Assembly (NCBI GenBank): GCA_963752695.1
Contig: CAVVZB010000003.1
Span: 434,001 to 498,000 of the forward strand
DNA length: 64,000 nucleotides
Source of the DNA: Bog-113 sp963752695
GTDB lineage: Bacteria; Acidobacteriota; Terriglobia; Bryobacterales; Bryobacteraceae
Direction: 5' to 3'
Shown: positions 1 through 10,503 of the stretch, piece after piece
Layout: each line of letters starts with the position of its first letter
Position numbering within the stretch: position 1 is the stretch's first letter
The notes under the pieces: generated by a model
Database searches by the model: none
Seen by the model: only the letters and a program-made list of their open reading frames with translations
Told to the model about the DNA's origin: nothing
Program-made: the position numbers and the translations under genes

Positions 1-1942
1 GCCCGTGAGTCAGGAGAAGCCGGAATGAACCGGATTGCGGCGGCCTTCGCGCCAGTTGCTGTCCCACCTGGAAATACTGCGCGGCCAAACCTTCGGAATG
101 ATTCAGAGCTAGCACCCTGGTATCGAGGTAATTGTAGTTTCCGACGAACGCGATCCATCGCGCCGGACGGTATTGCGCCGAGAACTCCACGCCTTGAGTC
201 TTGGCGTTGGCCAGGTTATCGGTCGTGAAGGAACTCAGGTCGGCGAGCGATCCACCGAGGGAGACGATCAGGTCCGAATAATGCGTGTAGAAAAAGGACG
301 CGTCCAGAACGAGCTTGCCGGAAGCCAGGCTTTGGGAGACGCCCGCATCCATGCTGAGCGAGCGCTCGGGCTTGAGATTTGGATTCGTGGTGAACGCCAG
401 ATCGTCGCCTCCCGGAGGACGAATCCCGGTGCCGATGGAGCCGTGCAGCCGCGTGCCACCCGGCAGCCGGTATCCAACGGCCAGCTTGGGATCGACTCGC
501 CCGTAGTTGTGCGCCGGGAACGCGTCATGCGCGGGGAAGCCGTTCAGATTGTCCGGAATCAGCGGCGTTTCAAAGATATCCCCGCGAACGCCGGCCTGGA
601 TGTAGAGCCGTCCCAACTGGAGCCGGTTCTCCCAATAGACACCCTGCGTATCGCGGCGCAGCGGATAAACGTTGAACGCGGTGTTTGTGATGTAGGTGTT
701 CTTGACTTCCTCTCGTCCCCAAACGACGCCGGTGGACATGGTCCAAAACCGGGCCACGCTGATTACCGCCCGCGCCTCGGCTTGCCCGCGCAGATCCTTG
801 TTAAAGCTGTTTCCATAGGGGCTGGCGTAAAAGTTGTTGCCTAGGAAGAAACCGCCGAATAGTTCTCCACGAACGCGGCTCGTGAGATCGGCCTGATAGT
901 GAACGGCGTAATTCGAAACGTTGTTCTTCCCTCTCGAAACGGTATCGACGCCTCCGTATAGACCGGCGGGGTCTGAGCCGTAAGGGCCTGGATTTCCAAC
1001 CTCGTTCGAATCGAAGTCTCCGGTGGCGCTAAAGCCCTGGTGCTCCCAATTGCGATTCAAATGAAGCAGGACGTTTTCATTGCGCCAGTCGGAATTGGCT
1101 ACGTTCCCGTCCGACGCCACATCGACCCGTGACGCCGAGCCCGCAATCCCGAAGCCCGCGACCGTCCCCGATCCGCTCACACCAAAGCGCCGCTCGCTAT
1201 GGCTTCCGCCGTCAGCAATGAGATCCAAGGCGGTACCCTCGTTTTCCGCGGACCGCGTCACGAAATTGACGACGCCGCTATTGGCGTAAGACCCGTAGAC
1301 CGCCGACTGCGCCCCGCGAACCACTTCGATGCGGTCGAGGGAATCGGCCGGCACCTGCGAGAAATCAAAGCCGCCTCCATACGCAAAGCTGTTGACCGGA
1401 ACCCCATCGATGGTCACCAACGCGTAGGTGGAATCGCCGCCCCGGATGAATGCCGAAGTAACGCCGCCGCGGCCGCCCGATTGCGCCATGATCACGCCCG
1501 GCAACGTCCGCATCAACTCCGAAGCTTGGGCTTCATTGCGTTCGCGGATCTCCTCGCCGGTGATCACGCTGATGCTGCTGGCCTGTTCACTAGCTGGTAG
1601 ATCGATGGTTGATCCGGCCACGCGTACCGAATCCTGCACGGGCGCGAGCTCCAGGACAATGTGCAGGTTGTCGCCAAGCGTGCTCACGTTCCTGGTGGCA
1701 AATCCGGAGGCGGTGATCACCAGCCGAACGCCATCGCTCTCGGCGCGAGCAAAATGAAACACGCCCGCCGGGTCGGTGACCCGTTCATCCAAAAGCCCAA
1801 GCCGGTTGAATAAGCCAACGCGCGCGCCGGAGATAACTCCGCCCGTGGCATCGGTCACTTGTCCTTCAATCGAAGCGCCTTGCGCCGCCCATAAAGACGC
1901 GACAAGGCATAGAAATACAGCCGATCCGTTTCGAAACATCAT
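1..1942 (-). CDS. TonB-dependent outer-membrane receptor, BtuB-like (3' end outside window)
   Basis: The reverse strand reads open from an ATG at 1942 to the window edge, so only the N-terminal ~647 residues are present. A signal peptide ends near Ala-Gln-Gly-Ala-Ser. A carboxypeptidase-regulatory-like beta domain follows (about residues 22-100, starting IEGQVTDATGGV). A TonB plug comes next (about 105-230), with ELMRTLPGV, IRGGDS, TIDGVPVN, DRIEVVRGAQSAVYG and GVVNFVTR. The rest is barrel. A GGAGG lies 8 bases before the start, and a second ATG follows directly. The cobalamin riboswitch just upstream makes vitamin B12 or a cobinamide the likely substrate. The fold is certain; the substrate is inferred from the riboswitch. 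Confidence 0.9.
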   Translation of the reverse strand, partial: MMFRNGSAVFLCLVASLWAAQGASIEGQVTDATGGVISGARVGLFNRLGLLDERVTDPAGVFHFARAESDGVRLVITASGFATRNVSTLGDNLHIVLELAPVQDSVRVAGSTIDLPASEQASSISVITGEEIRERNEAQASELMRTLPGVIMAQSGGRGGVTSAFIRGGDSTYALVTIDGVPVNSFAYGGGFDFSQVPADSLDRIEVVRGAQSAVYGSYANSGVVNFVTRSAENEGTALDLIADGGSHSERRFGVSGSGTVAGFGIAGSASRVDVASDGNVANSDWRNENVLLHLNRNWEHQGFSATGDFDSNEVGNPGPYGSDPAGLYGGVDTVSRGKNNVSNYAVHYQADLTSRVRGELFGGFFLGNNFYASPYGNSFNKDLRGQAEARAVISVARFWTMSTGVVWGREEVKNTYITNTAFNVYPLRRDTQGVYWENRLQLGRLYIQAGVRGDIFETPLIPDNLNGFPAHDAFPAHNYGRVDPKLAVGYRLPGGTRLHGSIGTGIRPPGGDDLAFTTNPNLKPERSLSMDAGVSQSLASGKLVLDASFFYTHYSDLIVSLGGSLADLSSFTTDNLANAKTQGVEFSAQYRPARWIAFVGNYNYLDTRVLALNHSEGLAAQYFQVGQQLARRPPQSGSFRLLLTHG

Positions 1943-1984
1943 TCAGCAGCCCTCCGCTGCCACGCGTCTTGCGCGTGCGTGTTA

Positions 1985-2155
1985 CCTGTCTGGTCGGTCT
2001 CCTGACTTACGCTTCCGCGGCTTGGATCTGCCTTCCCATCCCGTGCGGGACAGTGGCTACTGCGATCCAGCCTCCACGCTTACAGTGGCGGGGCCGTGCT
2101 GGATTTTCACCAGCTTCCCAAATTGCTACCGGACAGTTCCCGTTCTTGGAATCAT
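1985..2155 (-). promoter_or_regulatory. Cobalamin (adenosylcobalamin) riboswitch
   Basis: On the reverse strand the 5' part carries the conserved core GGGAAGCTGGTGAAAATCC followed by GCACGGCCCCGCCACTGTAA. The 3' part carries the B12 box AAGTCAGGAGACCGACC at about 1990-2008. Order and spacing match the cobalamin riboswitch class. It ends about 43 bases before the receptor start, so it can mask the ribosome-binding site when the ligand is bound. Exact ends are estimates. Confidence 0.95.
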
Positions 2156-2232
2156 TTGAGCTTAGCGCGGCGGGCGAGCGCACACGTTTACCGCGATCAA
2201 AAAAGCCATTCATCTGTTATGATTTCGACAAC

Positions 2233-2649
2233 GTGGGAACGGAACCGAGCCTTGGGTCGAGCGGCGCCATCCTCGTGGTGGACGACGAACTAATCATTCG
2301 AAAGCTGGTGAGCGCCATCCTGACTGGTGCCGGATACGTTGTCTTTCCGGCCGATTCCGGCGAAAACGCACTCCGCATTTTCAGCAAACATAATAATGAG
2401 ATCACGCTTCTGCTGACCGACGTCGTCGCGCCAGGCATGAGCGGGCCCATCCTCGCCGAGCAATTAACCGAGGTTTACCCACATTTGAAAGTTATCTACA
2501 TGTCCGGGTATCACGAATCGATGGTGGTTCGCCGCTTTGTCCTGGAGCGCGGGCTTCCTCTACTGCTAAAGCCGTTCACCGCCGATAAGTTACTGGAGGC
2601 CGTTCGCACCGCCATCGGGCCCGGGCATCGCGCTGCCTCAGCTTCCTAA
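2233..2649 (+). CDS. Stand-alone response-regulator receiver domain protein
   Basis: A 138-residue protein that is essentially one receiver (REC) domain. It shows the acidic pair in ILVVDDE, the phosphoacceptor Asp in LLTDVVAPGMSG, and the conserved Lys in LLLKPF near the C-terminus. There is no DNA-binding or enzymatic output domain, so it probably relays a phosphate or acts by protein contact. No kinase gene is nearby. I chose the GTG at 2233 because the family starts just before the first beta strand; the frame is open further upstream, but that part crosses the riboswitch on the other strand. It is transcribed divergently from the B12 receptor. Confidence 0.8.
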   Translation: MGTEPSLGSSGAILVVDDELIIRKLVSAILTGAGYVVFPADSGENALRIFSKHNNEITLLLTDVVAPGMSGPILAEQLTEVYPHLKVIYMSGYHESMVVRRFVLERGLPLLLKPFTADKLLEAVRTAIGPGHRAASAS

Positions 2650-2688
2650 AAGCGGGTACACTGAACTAGAAGCGCGCCGCTTCCGCCC

Positions 2689-3957
2689 ATGTCCCCATTT
2701 CGATTGTGCGGGTGTCTGGCTGTTTTCGCCGGGCTCACGGCTTGCATCGAGCACACAACTCCCTCCACCAGCAGCGTGTTCGCCGGGCCGATGGATCTTC
2801 CGCTGCACGAAGATACAAAGCCCAAGTCCAAGATCGTGGTCCGCGTCCATCATGGTGACCGTCTGGCCGTCGTCCAGCAGCGCCGCCGCCTTTATAAGCT
2901 ACGCACCACCAAGGGCGTCGAGGGCTGGACCGATGAACGCAATTTGATGAGCGTGGAACAGATGGACGCGCTTGCCGCACTTGAGAAACGCGCTCAGCAG
3001 CTTCCCGCGCAAGGCACAGCCACCAGCTTCGAACCCTTGAACGTGCATACCGAGCCGCAACGCTTCTCACCAAGCTTCGTCCAGATCCGCGAGGGCGAGA
3101 AGTTTGACGTGATCGCGCATCAAACATCGTCGCGTGCCGAACCGGCCCATCGCATTCTGGTCAAGCCCGAACCGAAACCTGCTTCAGGGAATAAGAAGCG
3201 CGCCGACCGTAGCAAGCGCCTCTCGCTGCCTCCTCCGCCACCTGCCCCCAAGCTCCCCGACGACTGGCTCGAACTGTCCGAAGAACGTAACCCGCCACCG
3301 CCGCCGCCTAAGCCGGAACCCGAGCCTGCCCACGGCAAGAAACATCACAAGCAGCCCGAGCCCGAGGTCGCTCCCATGGACGATTGGACTCTGGTGCGGA
3401 CCTCCAAAGGTGCCGCCGGATGGGTGCTCACCAGCCGCATCTATTTGTCGATACCCGACGAAGTGGCGCAATACGCTGAAGGCCATCGGATCACCACGTA
3501 CTTCTCCCTGGGCAAGATCCATGACGAGGAGCTCAATACCGATAAGGACATCTGGCTATGGACCACGGTCCATTCCGGCCAACATCCTTTCGATTTCGAT
3601 AGCTTTCGCGTGTTTACCTGGAACCCCAAGAAGCATCGCTACGAGACCGCGTATATCCAGCGGACGGTGGAAGGGTATCTGCCGGTCATTGTTAAGAAAG
3701 AGGGCGGCCAGGAGACATTTTCGGTTTGCGTGACGGACGAGCAGGGCGCGCGACAGCGGAAGCGGTACGCGATGGTTGATCGGCAAGTGCGCTCCGTCGA
3801 TGTGCAGCCTTGCCCCGTTGTGTCGCCGTCTACAGTCGCACCCGCCCAGCCGCCGGCCGTGACTACTGTGCCCACACGGGCTCCGAACGAGCAATCGCTT
3901 ACCGAGAAATTGAAAGGCCGGGCCGCAGCCGTCAAGAAGCGTCTGACCGGTAGATAG
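2689..3957 (+). CDS. SH3-domain lipoprotein with proline-rich insert
   Basis: A 422-residue exported protein. The N-terminus is a lipoprotein signal with a lipobox-like LTAC at residues 16-19, so Cys19 is the probable lipidated residue. Two SH3-like regions are visible: about 35-90 (ending GVEGWTDERNL) and about 113-255 (ending GAAGWVLTSRIY). The second is split by a long insert rich in Pro, Lys and Glu (about 160-225) with runs of five and six prolines. The C-terminal ~170 residues contain a domain I do not recognise. It probably acts in the periplasm on peptidoglycan or as an envelope scaffold; this is inferred from the SH3 domains only. Confidence 0.75.
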   Translation: MSPFRLCGCLAVFAGLTACIEHTTPSTSSVFAGPMDLPLHEDTKPKSKIVVRVHHGDRLAVVQQRRRLYKLRTTKGVEGWTDERNLMSVEQMDALAALEKRAQQLPAQGTATSFEPLNVHTEPQRFSPSFVQIREGEKFDVIAHQTSSRAEPAHRILVKPEPKPASGNKKRADRSKRLSLPPPPPAPKLPDDWLELSEERNPPPPPPKPEPEPAHGKKHHKQPEPEVAPMDDWTLVRTSKGAAGWVLTSRIYLSIPDEVAQYAEGHRITTYFSLGKIHDEELNTDKDIWLWTTVHSGQHPFDFDSFRVFTWNPKKHRYETAYIQRTVEGYLPVIVKKEGGQETFSVCVTDEQGARQRKRYAMVDRQVRSVDVQPCPVVSPSTVAPAQPPAVTTVPTRAPNEQSLTEKLKGRAAAVKKRLTGR

Positions 3958-3961
3958 CGCG

Positions 3962-4426
3962 CTAAGTCTTCGTGTGAACGAACGCTTCAGTCGCGTCCAG
4001 TCGCAGAATCCGGTTTCCCAGGTGAATTTCCAGAATCTCCAGCACCGAACTGGCGAGTAGCATCGTCACGCCAACCAGAAATAGCGGGAACAAACCGATC
4101 TCCCCACCGGGGTAAAGCGTGTCCAGGCTAATCAGCAGCACCATCAACGAGAACGTGGTCGTCGCCCCATACAACAACATGTGCGAGATTGCCACCAGCC
4201 TCAGCCGGCTGTCGAAGAACGCGCATTGCGTCGCGATATTCTCACGGCGCGCGGGCGATGTGTCTTGCGCCCGGTACTCCGCCGCCAAGGCTCGCAAGCG
4301 GTCGGACATCGAAGAGTGCTTGGCGCTCACTCCGCTGACCAGAATGGCCGAGGCCGAGATCATGACCGCCGGGGTCACCGCGGTTGCGATTACGGGCAGT
4401 GCGCCGCCCGTTAACGTGCCAAACAC
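3962..4426 (-). CDS. DUF2721 membrane protein
   Basis: About 154 residues with three hydrophobic segments. The first contains TPAVMISASAILVSGVSAKHSSMSDRLRAL, written here in pieces: TPAVMISASA followed by a short loop and SDRLRALAAEY, which is the hallmark of DUF2721. The other two segments are near residues 85-105 and 115-140. The GTG at 4426 lies 2 bases after the ispF stop, so the gene is the last of the ispD-ispF unit. A longer reading upstream would only translate ispF out of frame. Function is unknown for the family. Confidence 0.75.
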   Translation of the reverse strand: MFGTLTGGALPVIATAVTPAVMISASAILVSGVSAKHSSMSDRLRALAAEYRAQDTSPARRENIATQCAFFDSRLRLVAISHMLLYGATTTFSLMVLLISLDTLYPGGEIGLFPLFLVGVTMLLASSVLEILEIHLGNRILRLDATEAFVHTKT

Positions 4427-4428
4427 GG

Positions 4429-4914
4429 CTAGTATTTCGAAGCCAGGAGCACGATGGCTTGCGCCTCGGCCGAAAGTCCCTCGCCCACGGGCCCTACTTT
4501 CTCCGCGGTCTTGAATTTCACCGAAACTGCGCCGACATTCAGCTTCAGCGTCTCGGCAACTTTCTCGCGGATCTGCTGCCTGTAATCGCTCAACTTGGGC
4601 TGCTGCAAGATCACGGTCGCATCCACGTTGACCAATTTGAACCCCGCCTCGCACGCGAGTTTCTCGGCACACGCCAGGAACTTGGTGCTCGGCGCGTTTT
4701 TCCACTTCGGATCGGTATCCGGGAAGTGCATCCCGATATCGCCAAGCGCGCTCGCACCCAAGATTGCGTCCACGATTGCGTGCGACAGAATGTCCGCGTC
4801 GGAGTGGCCTTCCAGCCCCATGTCAGACGCCACCTCCACGCCCCCAAGAATGAGCGGCCGTCCCCGCACCAGACGATGGTTATCCCACCCCATGCCACAA
4901 CGAAAATTAGCCAT
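4429..4914 (-). CDS. ispF: 2-C-methyl-D-erythritol 2,4-cyclodiphosphate synthase
   Basis: 161 residues, normal for IspF. The enzyme forms the cyclic diphosphate in the non-mevalonate isoprenoid pathway. Metal-ligand residues are in WDNHRL near the N-terminus, and the conserved GHSDADILSHAIVDAILGA block and HFPDTDP follow. The C-terminal part has NVDATVI and KTAEKVGPVGEG. The ATG at 4914 starts 1 base after the ispD stop codon (4916-4918), which shows tight coupling with ispD. Confidence 0.95.
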   Translation of the reverse strand: MANFRCGMGWDNHRLVRGRPLILGGVEVASDMGLEGHSDADILSHAIVDAILGASALGDIGMHFPDTDPKWKNAPSTKFLACAEKLACEAGFKLVNVDATVILQQPKLSDYRQQIREKVAETLKLNVGAVSVKFKTAEKVGPVGEGLSAEAQAIVLLASKY

Positions 4915-4915
4915 T

Positions 4916-5680
4916 TTAAGCGGTCTCCCTGCTTGCCAGGCGCCGGGTGTCGCTGCCAAGAAACAAACGGGCCAGCCCCATGTCTCCGGGCCGTGTGATC
5001 TTGATATTGCGTTCGCTGCCCAAAACCACACTCACTTCAACGGTGCCCAGCCGTTCTACCAGGCTGGATTCATCGGTACCCGTGAAGCCGTCGCGCCGCG
5101 CCTGCTCGAAGGCTTCTTTCAACAGTCCGTAGCGGAACACCTGCGGCGTTTGCGCCAACACCAGCCGCTCGCGCGAAATCGTGGTCCGCACCTTCGCACC
5201 CGAAGCCTGCGCACTGCTCACCTGCTTCACCGTGTCAACGGGAACGATCCCTACAATCGCCGCCCCATGCGCGCGAGCTTCCTCGATCGCTCGATCGATC
5301 GTTTCCACTTCCACAAACGGCCGCACCGCGTCGTGTACCGCGACCAGTTCCGTGTCCGCGGAAAGAGACGCAAAGGCGTTCTCCACCGATTGCTGCCGCG
5401 TGTCGCCACCCGCCACCGCGCGCACTAGAATCTGGTGGGATTCGCTCGCCAGGAGGCCGTTCAGGAGTTCAGTGACCCAGGCGACATCGTCCGCGCCCAC
5501 CGCCACCACGATCTCATCCACTTTTTCGGACTGTAAGAAGCGGTGAACGGTATGCACCAGAATTGGAGAGCCTTCGAGCAGCATGAACTGCTTCCGGCTG
5601 GTCCCTCCCACTTCGGCGCTGGTCCGGCCCATGCGCGTTCCCAGTCCCGCGGCGGGAAGTATGACGGCGACTCTGCTCAC
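4916..5680 (-). CDS. ispD: 2-C-methyl-D-erythritol 4-phosphate cytidylyltransferase
   Basis: 254 residues. The enzyme transfers CMP from CTP to methylerythritol phosphate, the step two before IspF. The nucleotide-binding signature LPAAGLGTRMG is at residues 8-18, with a Lys-Gln (SRKQF) shortly after. The middle contains VAVHDAVRPFV and RTTISRERLVLAQTPQVF. The C-terminus has GTDESSLVERLG and ITRPGD, all typical. It is followed by ispF and preceded by the PIN/TRAM gene on the same strand, 55 bases away. Confidence 0.96.
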   Translation of the reverse strand: MSRVAVILPAAGLGTRMGRTSAEVGGTSRKQFMLLEGSPILVHTVHRFLQSEKVDEIVVAVGADDVAWVTELLNGLLASESHQILVRAVAGGDTRQQSVENAFASLSADTELVAVHDAVRPFVEVETIDRAIEEARAHGAAIVGIVPVDTVKQVSSAQASGAKVRTTISRERLVLAQTPQVFRYGLLKEAFEQARRDGFTGTDESSLVERLGTVEVSVVLGSERNIKITRPGDMGLARLFLGSDTRRLASRETA

Positions 5681-5735
5681 GGTTCTTATTCTCGCTTATT
5701 GCGCGATCCGGTCGCGTCCATCCGAAGCCTTTGAA

Positions 5736-6809
5736 TCAAACCTCGCCGACAGCGTGTTCCTTGCGGGCGGGCCGTTCCGCCGTAATCGCTTGCGCTCCAT
5801 CGTGCTTGCCGAAAATCATCTTCCCGGCCGTGGTCTGCAGCACGCTGGTTACGGTGACATCGATGGTTTTCGAAATCATGCGTTTGGCATTATCCACCAC
5901 CACCATCGTCCCGTCGTCCAGGTACGCTACGCCCTGGTTATACTCCTTGCCTTCCTTTAAGATGAAGACCCGCATGGTTTCGCCCGGCAGCACGATCGGC
6001 TTCAAGGCGTTCGCCAGATCGTTGATGTTCAGTACCTCGACGCCCCGCAACTGCGCCACTTTGTTCAAGTTGAAGTCGTTGGTGACGATCTTGGCCTTAT
6101 AGACCTTGGCCAGCTCAATCAACTTCAAATCCACCTCGCGCACCAGTGGAAAGTCATCTTCGACAATCCGCACGGGCGAACCGGCCATCTTCTGAATGCG
6201 CTGCAGCACGTCCAGTCCGCGGCGGCCTCGGTTGCGCTTCATCGAATCCGAGGAATCCGCCACCAGCTGCAACTCCCGCAGCACAAACTCAGGAATCACC
6301 AGACAACCATCCATGAACCCGGCGTCGACAATGTCGGCAATGCGGCCGTCGATAATTACGCTGGTGTCGAGGATCTTGTACGAGGGCTCTTCCTTTGGTT
6401 TCGTGCTCGCGTTTCCGATCGTGCCGCCCAGCCGGAGCGAACTGCCGTTCCGGGAACCAAGCGCAATCCCCGAGTAGATAAACATCAGCAACACGGCTAT
6501 GGCCGCAAACCGCTCCGTCGCCAAATCGCCCAGATGTAGCTGCGTAAGCGCAAGCACGCCAAGGCACGAGAGCCCGAGACCGATGGCTCCGCCGATTACG
6601 GCGCCGAGCAGCCGCTCGGTCGAAAGCCGCGCCACCCGCATTTCCGCCCAAACCGATAAAAGTCCGAGCGTCAGTCCCGCAAGACCGCCGGACCAAGGTA
6701 ACGTTTGCATCGGGCGCAAAACAAAGCCCGCGACGCAGAACACAACAACGATAAAAATACGAAAGGGAATGAGGTCGAACAAAGTGATCACCGCCTGTGA
6801 GGCAGGCAC
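5736..6809 (-). CDS. PIN/TRAM-domain membrane protein (YacL family)
   Basis: 357 residues. Four hydrophobic segments fill the first ~130 residues. A PIN nuclease-like domain follows (about 140-280: YKILDTSVIIDGRIADI, PEFVLRELQ, RGRRGLDVL, VTNDFNLN). A C-terminal TRAM domain comes last (about 285-345: GETMRVFILKEGKEYNQGVAYLDDG in pieces GETMRVFIL and GVAYLDDGTMVVV). The acidic PIN residues are present, so RNase activity is possible. The start is a GTG at 6809. It heads the ispD-ispF unit, a common association. Confidence 0.9.
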   Translation of the reverse strand: MPASQAVITLFDLIPFRIFIVVVFCVAGFVLRPMQTLPWSGGLAGLTLGLLSVWAEMRVARLSTERLLGAVIGGAIGLGLSCLGVLALTQLHLGDLATERFAAIAVLLMFIYSGIALGSRNGSSLRLGGTIGNASTKPKEEPSYKILDTSVIIDGRIADIVDAGFMDGCLVIPEFVLRELQLVADSSDSMKRNRGRRGLDVLQRIQKMAGSPVRIVEDDFPLVREVDLKLIELAKVYKAKIVTNDFNLNKVAQLRGVEVLNINDLANALKPIVLPGETMRVFILKEGKEYNQGVAYLDDGTMVVVDNAKRMISKTIDVTVTSVLQTTAGKMIFGKHDGAQAITAERPARKEHAVGEV

Positions 6810-6982
6810 GCCAGAACCCGCGATCTTCGTGGTCGCTACGGCATTGTATCATCCGTATTTCAGAAAATGCACAATTGTTTCCGGTTGTTCCGGATATCTG
6901 TCGTTAGCTATGTTAGTTATCCGGTTGGCATCGTCCCGGTTAGCACGTTCGCTAAAGACGCTCTCTCGCTAAACCACGCGTA

Positions 6983-8227
6983 ATGCCCTGTATTTTCCAC
7001 GTCGACATGGACGCCTTCTTCGTCTCCGTCGAAGAACTCTTCGAACCGGCGCTCAAAGGTAAGCCCGTCGTGGTGGGCGGACGACCGGATCAGCGCGGGG
7101 TGGTTTCCGCAGCCTCTTATGCTGCCCGCAAGTTCGGCGTGCATTCCGCAATGCCCTTGCGCACGGCTCACAAACTTTGTCCCCAGGCGATCTTTGTCGA
7201 GGGCCACCCTGATCGCTATCGTGACTACTCGCGGCGCGTTTGCGCGGTGCTCGATCGCTTCACGCCCTTGGTCGAAATGGCATCTATTGACGAGGCTTAT
7301 TTGGATATGACCGGTACCGAGCGCCTGCACGGGCCCCCGCTTGGCGCCGCACACGCCCTGCACACTGCCATCGGCGCGGACACCGGGCTTGCCTGCTCGA
7401 TCGGCATAGCGACGTCGCGCCTGGTGGCCAAAGTCTCCTCCGATCAAGCTAAACCGAACGGCATTCTCTGGATCTATCCGGGGCTCGAAGCCCGCTTCCT
7501 CGCGCCTCTCGAAGTGCGGCGTATTCCGGGGGTGGGCAAAGCGACGGAGACGCGACTACAGGCCCTAGGTATCAGGCGCGTGGGCGACTTGGCGGCGCTT
7601 GACCAAGCCGATCTAGAGCGGAGGTTCGGGAAATGGGGGCTTGCGCTCGCCGGCAAGTCTCGGGGAGAAGATGCGGGCGGTTGGTTCGACGAAGCCATAG
7701 GGACCCACTCCGACCCGAAATCTATTAGCCACGAGCACACCTTTTCCGTAGATAGCGCCGACCCGGCCGTGCTCCAATCTACCCTGTTGAAACTCTCGGA
7801 GATGGTAGCCCGGCGGCTGCGCGAGCACCACTTGCATGCCCGCACGGTCCAGGTGAAACTGCGCAACTCGGCCTTTGAAACCGTACTCCGGGCCCGCACG
7901 CTACCCCAACCGACGCAGCTCGATATTGAGATTGCGCGTCAGGCCCGGGCCTTGTTCGAAGAGAACTGGACCGAGAAAACAGCCGTACGGCTGTTGGGCG
8001 TGCAGGTGTCCGGACTAACCCGGGAAGCTGGCCAACTCAGCCTATTGGAAAGTGCGCAGACTGCCCGATGGCGCGAGGTCATGGCCGCGGCCGACCGGGT
8101 CCGCGAGCGGTTTGGAGAGAAGGCAGTCGGCCTAGCCGGCGGACTTCGAGGAACTTTTCGAGAGCGCACCCATGAAGCTCTGGTGCCGGGCCCCGACAAG
8201 GCCAAAAAGCCCACAGAAAATAGTTGA
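6983..8227 (+). CDS. dinB: DNA polymerase IV (Y family, translesion)
   Basis: 414 residues. The palm begins at once with FHVDMDAFFVSVEE (catalytic Asp) and has the second acidic motif MASIDEAYLDMTG and SIGIATSRLVAKVSSD. Two helix-hairpin-helix elements are in VRRIPGVGK and LQALGIRRVGDLA. The little finger follows with SISHEHTFSVDS. A clamp-binding motif, QLSLLE, is near residue 352. It copies damaged templates and makes -1 slips. No clear Shine-Dalgarno precedes the ATG. It is transcribed away from the PIN/TRAM gene and toward the rRNA operon. Confidence 0.96.
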   Translation: MPCIFHVDMDAFFVSVEELFEPALKGKPVVVGGRPDQRGVVSAASYAARKFGVHSAMPLRTAHKLCPQAIFVEGHPDRYRDYSRRVCAVLDRFTPLVEMASIDEAYLDMTGTERLHGPPLGAAHALHTAIGADTGLACSIGIATSRLVAKVSSDQAKPNGILWIYPGLEARFLAPLEVRRIPGVGKATETRLQALGIRRVGDLAALDQADLERRFGKWGLALAGKSRGEDAGGWFDEAIGTHSDPKSISHEHTFSVDSADPAVLQSTLLKLSEMVARRLREHHLHARTVQVKLRNSAFETVLRARTLPQPTQLDIEIARQARALFEENWTEKTAVRLLGVQVSGLTREAGQLSLLESAQTARWREVMAAADRVRERFGEKAVGLAGGLRGTFRERTHEALVPGPDKAKKPTENS

Positions 8228-8717
8228 GAAAAACACTTGCGCTGCAGTTCGGCTTCTTGCTACTTTAGGGATGTCGCCGCGAGGTTGACAGGCTGCTCCG
8301 AATGAGTCGCTGGGTAGTAAAGGTTGAATGGCCTGCAGATTGAGGCAAAAAAACCTGTTGCCAAGTAATTCATCGAGTGGTAACGTAGTTACAGATCAGA
8401 GCGTTTGGAACGGTAACAAGGCTTCTTTCGGCTAATTGAGCGATCGAAGTGGGTAACGGCCTTCCTGGTAGTTCTTTCTAAGCTATTTACAATTTATCCG
8501 GTATGCCATAGCGAGCATGGTGTTTGTGAGCCTGCAGCAGGTAGTACGGAAGCCATGGCTACTTAGGCATGGTGTACAAGTTTCGAGGCCTGCGTTTGGC
8601 TGTCGTACGCAAGTGCGATGGTTCGGGCGTACAGATCTTTGACAATCTGATTGGATGCACTAATTTACTTCGTCAGAACTCTGAGTTCAACCGGGACGAT
8701 TTAATCAACTCACAGTC
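8228..8717 (+). other. rRNA promoter and leader region (no gene)
   Basis: About 490 bases without a supported protein. It must hold the rRNA promoters and the 5' leader. Promoter-like hexamers (for example TTGCGC near 8235 with TACTTT 18 bases on, and TTGACA near 8284) are only weak matches. A TTTGACA at 8638-8644 has a counterpart before the 23S gene and may belong to the processed leader. Confidence 0.6.
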
Positions 8718-10210
<1,493 letters not shown>

Positions 10211-10503
10211 CTAAAGAGAACGTGGGTGGAGCTTTTCACATGTACAGAAAAGCAGCCGTTCCACTCCAACCTCAAATTGATTTTTGTTTACAATCACTTG
10301 AAGTAAGAGATTGCTTTGCAAATTTTGATTTGAGAGCTCGTCCCGAGACTCTTTGCTCAGAAATTCTCGAAGTGTTAGCGCCACTAGCAGGCTGGTCTTG
10401 CTGGTGCTGCATCCAATCGGCCTCGATTTGATTCTGCGGGGCGGCCCGGGAAGGGTAGCTTAGGAAATGCTATTCTTGCTGGGTCGCTGATCGCAAAACG
10501 TAA

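Noticed and set aside
173..844. Forward open frame of 223 codons
   Set aside because: Antisense to the TonB receptor.
10222..10431. Open frame of 69 codons in the 16S-23S spacer
   Set aside because: Lies in the rRNA spacer, no ribosome site and no motif.
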